Assembly: GCF_023910635.1 (NCBI RefSeq)
Contig: NZ_JAAVVZ010000007.1
Location: 62,001-126,000 of the forward strand
Origin: Sphingorhabdus sp.
GTDB taxonomy: Bacteria > Pseudomonadota > Alphaproteobacteria > Sphingomonadales > Sphingomonadaceae
Reading direction: 5' to 3'
Length of the DNA stretch: 64,000 nt
In this document: positions 61,588-64,000 of the stretch, in pieces
How positions within the stretch are numbered: the first letter of the stretch is position 1
Layout: each line of letters starts with the position of its first letter
Notes under the pieces: model-generated
Told to the model about the DNA's origin: nothing
The model's input: only the letters and a program-made list of their open reading frames with translations
The model's database searches: none
Program-made: the position numbers and the translations under genes

Positions 61588-64000
61588 GTGTGTCGATTGG
61601 CGCGGTGCACTCAGCCAGCGGAGCAGCTGCATATTTTGCGGCCGACAATTATTACAGCGCTGAACAAGCCGAAGGCACATCGCAATGGGCAGGACAAGGC
61701 GCAAACGAAGCAGGGCTTGCAGGGGCTGTCGATACAGTTGTCTTTGAGAAAATTCTCAACGGTGTTCTTCCCGACGGCACGCAAGTTGGCGATCCCGAGA
61801 AACGTGACCACGGCCGTGATTTTACCTTCTCGATGCCCAAATCTTTATCGTTGTTGGCATTGGTATCAGGCGACAAGCGCATCTTGGAAGCGCATGTCGA
61901 GGCCGTGCGCGAAACGATGCAATGGGCAGAGAAGAATTTGGCAGAAGCCCGCATCAAGGTGGACGGCAAGGATGTCGCGGTCAGAACAGGTAATCTTACA
62001 TACGCGCTGTTTCAGCATGATACGAGCCGCAAAACCGATCCGCAAAGTCACATTCATGCCGTGATTGCCAATCTGACTCGGCTGCCAGAAGATTACCGAC
62101 AGGCCGATAAGATTGACCCAAACACAGGCGAGGTCACCCGCGATGATGGTTGGCGTGCTTGGCACAACGGGGCGATGTATAAAGCCAGCACGACTCTCAC
62201 ATCGATTGCTAACGCCAATTTGAGGGCGCGCGTCGAACAGCTCGGGTATAAAGCTGAATTGGTGGCTGGCGGCAAACATGGTGCGTTTGAAGTTATAGGG
62301 CCAGATGGGGAACGCATTGCAAAGACCGCGCTCGATGGATTTTCCAAACGTGGCCAGGATATCAAGGCTAAGGCGCAAGAACTTGGCGTGCACAGCCCGC
62401 AAGGCCGGCGGGAAATAACAAAACGCACCCGCGATGCCAAGATAGATGCTGGTGACCGCGACGCTCTGCAAAGCAAATGGCGCGAGGAAGCAAAAGAGCT
62501 TGGCTATAATGGCGATAGCATATTCAAGGCCGCCAGCCTTGCTTGCGAAAAAGGAACGACCGAGCGCGGCGTTATTGCTGTGGGCGCGGCCGTTCGCGAT
62601 ACTATCCAAAATATCGGTGAACATTTACGCCGCGGCGATGACCCTCTGATCGACCAAGGATTATCGCGACTAACGCGGACACCTAATGTCGTTCGCACCC
62701 AATATGCGACCGCTAGTGCGGTTCGTATATTGAGTGAGCGCGAAGCAGCGTTCAAAACATCGGATGTTATAAAAACAGCGGTCGACTTAGGGCTTAAGGG
62801 CGTCACACATGCCAGCGTTGAAAAGCGCATGGAGCAGCTCGCCGAAAAAGGTCAGCTCGTCGTCGGCCAGTCGCAGCGCCACGATCGCGCCGTTGACTTT
62901 GTAACCACAAAAGACGCCATCGAGCAGGAAAGACGCATCCTGAAGGCAATGGATACAGGCATGGGGCAAGGCAGACCATTGATGCCAGCCAATGAAGCTG
63001 CGCGCGCGCTACAGGCGCTCGCTGGCGACAAGCAGCTTAATCCCGAACAATTGGCGGCAGCCATTCAGATTGTGTCGTCCACCGACAGGATTGTGCAAAT
63101 CCAAGGCAGGGCAGGGTCAGGTAAATCGACATTGTTGCAACCCGTTGCCAAAGCAGAAGCTATTGATGCCGCAGCGCGCCTTTTGGGCCAGGATGGGCAT
63201 AAAACCTTAATTCTAACAGGTGAGGTTAAAGGCGATGCCACGGCCCTGGCGTTTCAAAACAAGATGGTCGGCGACTTAAAAGCCGATACCGGGCTTGAAG
63301 CAATGACAGTAGATAGCTTCATTTATCGCAACACAAAATTCTTGGACGGGAACGCATCACCTCAAAGCTTTGCTGCGCGTAAATCGGAACTTCAGGGCAG
63401 ATATTTGATCCTTGACGAAGGATCCATGAATTCCAACGAACAGATGGATAGGCTTACTTCGCTTGCAAATCTGATGGAGGTTGGCCGTCTTGCCATTATC
63501 AGTGATCGAAAGCAGTTAAGCGCGATTTCTGCAGGTAAACCCGCTGCGATGATGCAGGCCCGCAGCATCCAAGATTCCCTTCCGGTCTCCGAAGTGAACA
63601 TAAATATGCGGCAGACAAACCATGATATGCAACTTGTCGCCAATCTGGCTGACGCGGGCAATATAAGGGGCGCGTTGGACGTTTTGGGCGACCGTGTCAT
63701 AGAGAGCAATGACCGAACCGGCGATGCAGCGCGCGCATGGCTTAAATTAAGTCCGCAGGAGCGCGGCAAAACTATATTATTGCCTTCGGGGCGTCAGGGC
63801 AGGGCAGAAGCCAACGCGCTTATCCAGGCGGGCTTAAAAGCCGAAGGAAGCATATTTGGAGAGGGGCGCAACTTCAACGTCCGCGAAAGTGTTCAGTTGG
63901 CGCATGAAGAACTGCGTTATGCCCAAAACTGGCGCGAAGCTGAATTTTTGGAAGTTGGATCAAAATACAACTCTCTTGGGCTGCAGCCGGGAGATTACCG
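61584..64000 (+). CDS. traI: MOBF relaxase-helicase TraI/TrwC (partial, runs off the right edge)
   Basis: The relaxase nicks oriT, stays covalently bound and unwinds the DNA. This ORF is missing from the track because it is open at the end; 805 residues are visible. The N-terminal TrwC domain has tyrosines at 17, 23 and 24 (AAYFAADNYYSAEQAEG), GRDFTFSMPKSLS, and the three-His metal site in FQHDTSRKTDPQSHIHAVIAN (about 143-158). From residue 508 an SF1 helicase follows (IQGRAGSGKSTLL, YLILDEGSMN). ATG overlaps the upstream stop (ATGA). Confidence 0.95.
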   Translation, partial: MSVSIGAVHSASGAAAYFAADNYYSAEQAEGTSQWAGQGANEAGLAGAVDTVVFEKILNGVLPDGTQVGDPEKRDHGRDFTFSMPKSLSLLALVSGDKRILEAHVEAVRETMQWAEKNLAEARIKVDGKDVAVRTGNLTYALFQHDTSRKTDPQSHIHAVIANLTRLPEDYRQADKIDPNTGEVTRDDGWRAWHNGAMYKASTTLTSIANANLRARVEQLGYKAELVAGGKHGAFEVIGPDGERIAKTALDGFSKRGQDIKAKAQELGVHSPQGRREITKRTRDAKIDAGDRDALQSKWREEAKELGYNGDSIFKAASLACEKGTTERGVIAVGAAVRDTIQNIGEHLRRGDDPLIDQGLSRLTRTPNVVRTQYATASAVRILSEREAAFKTSDVIKTAVDLGLKGVTHASVEKRMEQLAEKGQLVVGQSQRHDRAVDFVTTKDAIEQERRILKAMDTGMGQGRPLMPANEAARALQALAGDKQLNPEQLAAAIQIVSSTDRIVQIQGRAGSGKSTLLQPVAKAEAIDAAARLLGQDGHKTLILTGEVKGDATALAFQNKMVGDLKADTGLEAMTVDSFIYRNTKFLDGNASPQSFAARKSELQGRYLILDEGSMNSNEQMDRLTSLANLMEVGRLAIISDRKQLSAISAGKPAAMMQARSIQDSLPVSEVNINMRQTNHDMQLVANLADAGNIRGALDVLGDRVIESNDRTGDAARAWLKLSPQERGKTILLPSGRQGRAEANALIQAGLKAEGSIFGEGRNFNVRESVQLAHEELRYAQNWREAEFLEVGSKYNSLGLQPGDY

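Noticed and set aside
1-64000. tRNA or rRNA genes
   Set aside because: None was recognised on either strand by eye; no attachment-site duplication next to a tRNA was seen.

Overview
The window is a 64 kb piece of a conjugative plasmid that most likely belongs to a sphingomonad (Alphaproteobacteria, Sphingomonadales). The evidence is an F-type transfer operon interleaved with small alphaproteobacterial genes, a parA-parB-repA replication unit whose Rep is of the RPA family, DUF736, DUF1173, DUF2493 and DUF3768 plasmid genes, a TonB receptor paired with a PhoD phosphatase, and a LuxR-HTH/RadC/MarR module. The assignment rests on family recognition and gene context; no search was run.

Layout. 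(1) 1-10.95 kb, minus strand: an F-type type IV secretion operon reading traA-L-E-K-orf-B-dsbC-V-C-orf-trbI-traF(S26)-traW-traU, nearly all genes overlapping by 1-4 nt; it runs off the left edge. (2) 11-13 kb: a divergent HTH regulator and a lytic transglycosylase. (3) 13.2-23.5 kb: a visibly more GC-rich cargo block with an M24 peptidase, a complete IS5-type element, a decayed integrase, a truncated NTPase, a DUF4143 ATPase, a TonB receptor with PhoD, and a cupin. (4) 23.8-28.2 kb: the replicon, with parA, parB, repA, iterons and an AT-rich stretch. (5) 28.7-42.2 kb: an accessory block carrying a methyltransferase/strawberry-notch helicase (DarB-like), a long ParB-like protein, ArdC, a chain of four-nucleotide-overlapping small genes ending in a GHKL ATPase, DUF3768 and several unknowns. 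(6) 42.2-48.9 kb: a Phd/PemK toxin-antitoxin pair, a gene split by an in-frame stop, an IS701-type element, and the LuxR-HTH/RadC/MarR module. (7) 48.97-53.26 kb: a four-gene biosynthesis-like cluster plus a DUF4269 gene, bracketed by inverted IS3-type ends. (8) 53.4-54.3 kb: an extremely hairpin-rich non-coding stretch. (9) 54.3-58.1 kb: DUF736, DUF2493, a broken toxin with an intact antitoxin, DUF1173 and a small coiled-coil protein. (10) 58.2-64 kb: a candidate oriT followed by an RHH protein, a TraD/TrwB coupling protein, a small orf and a TrwC-like relaxase-helicase that runs off the right edge.

How it works together (inference). The oriT-RHH-coupling protein-relaxase order copies that of R388, while the channel is F-type, so DNA processing and mating-channel parts look like separate modules. 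If the relaxase block enters last, the 28-58 kb side would be the leading region. Its content fits that: ArdC and DarB-like anti-restriction factors, ParB-like and DUF736 proteins, and toxin-antitoxin pairs.

The most interesting leads are a recurrent purine-rich leader found in front of five gene groups, the hairpin-rich stretch at 53.6-54.1 kb, a 35-residue ORF with a QLDLF clamp-binding-like motif placed just before a GHKL ATPase, and a 24-bp palindrome present both in front of and inside repA.
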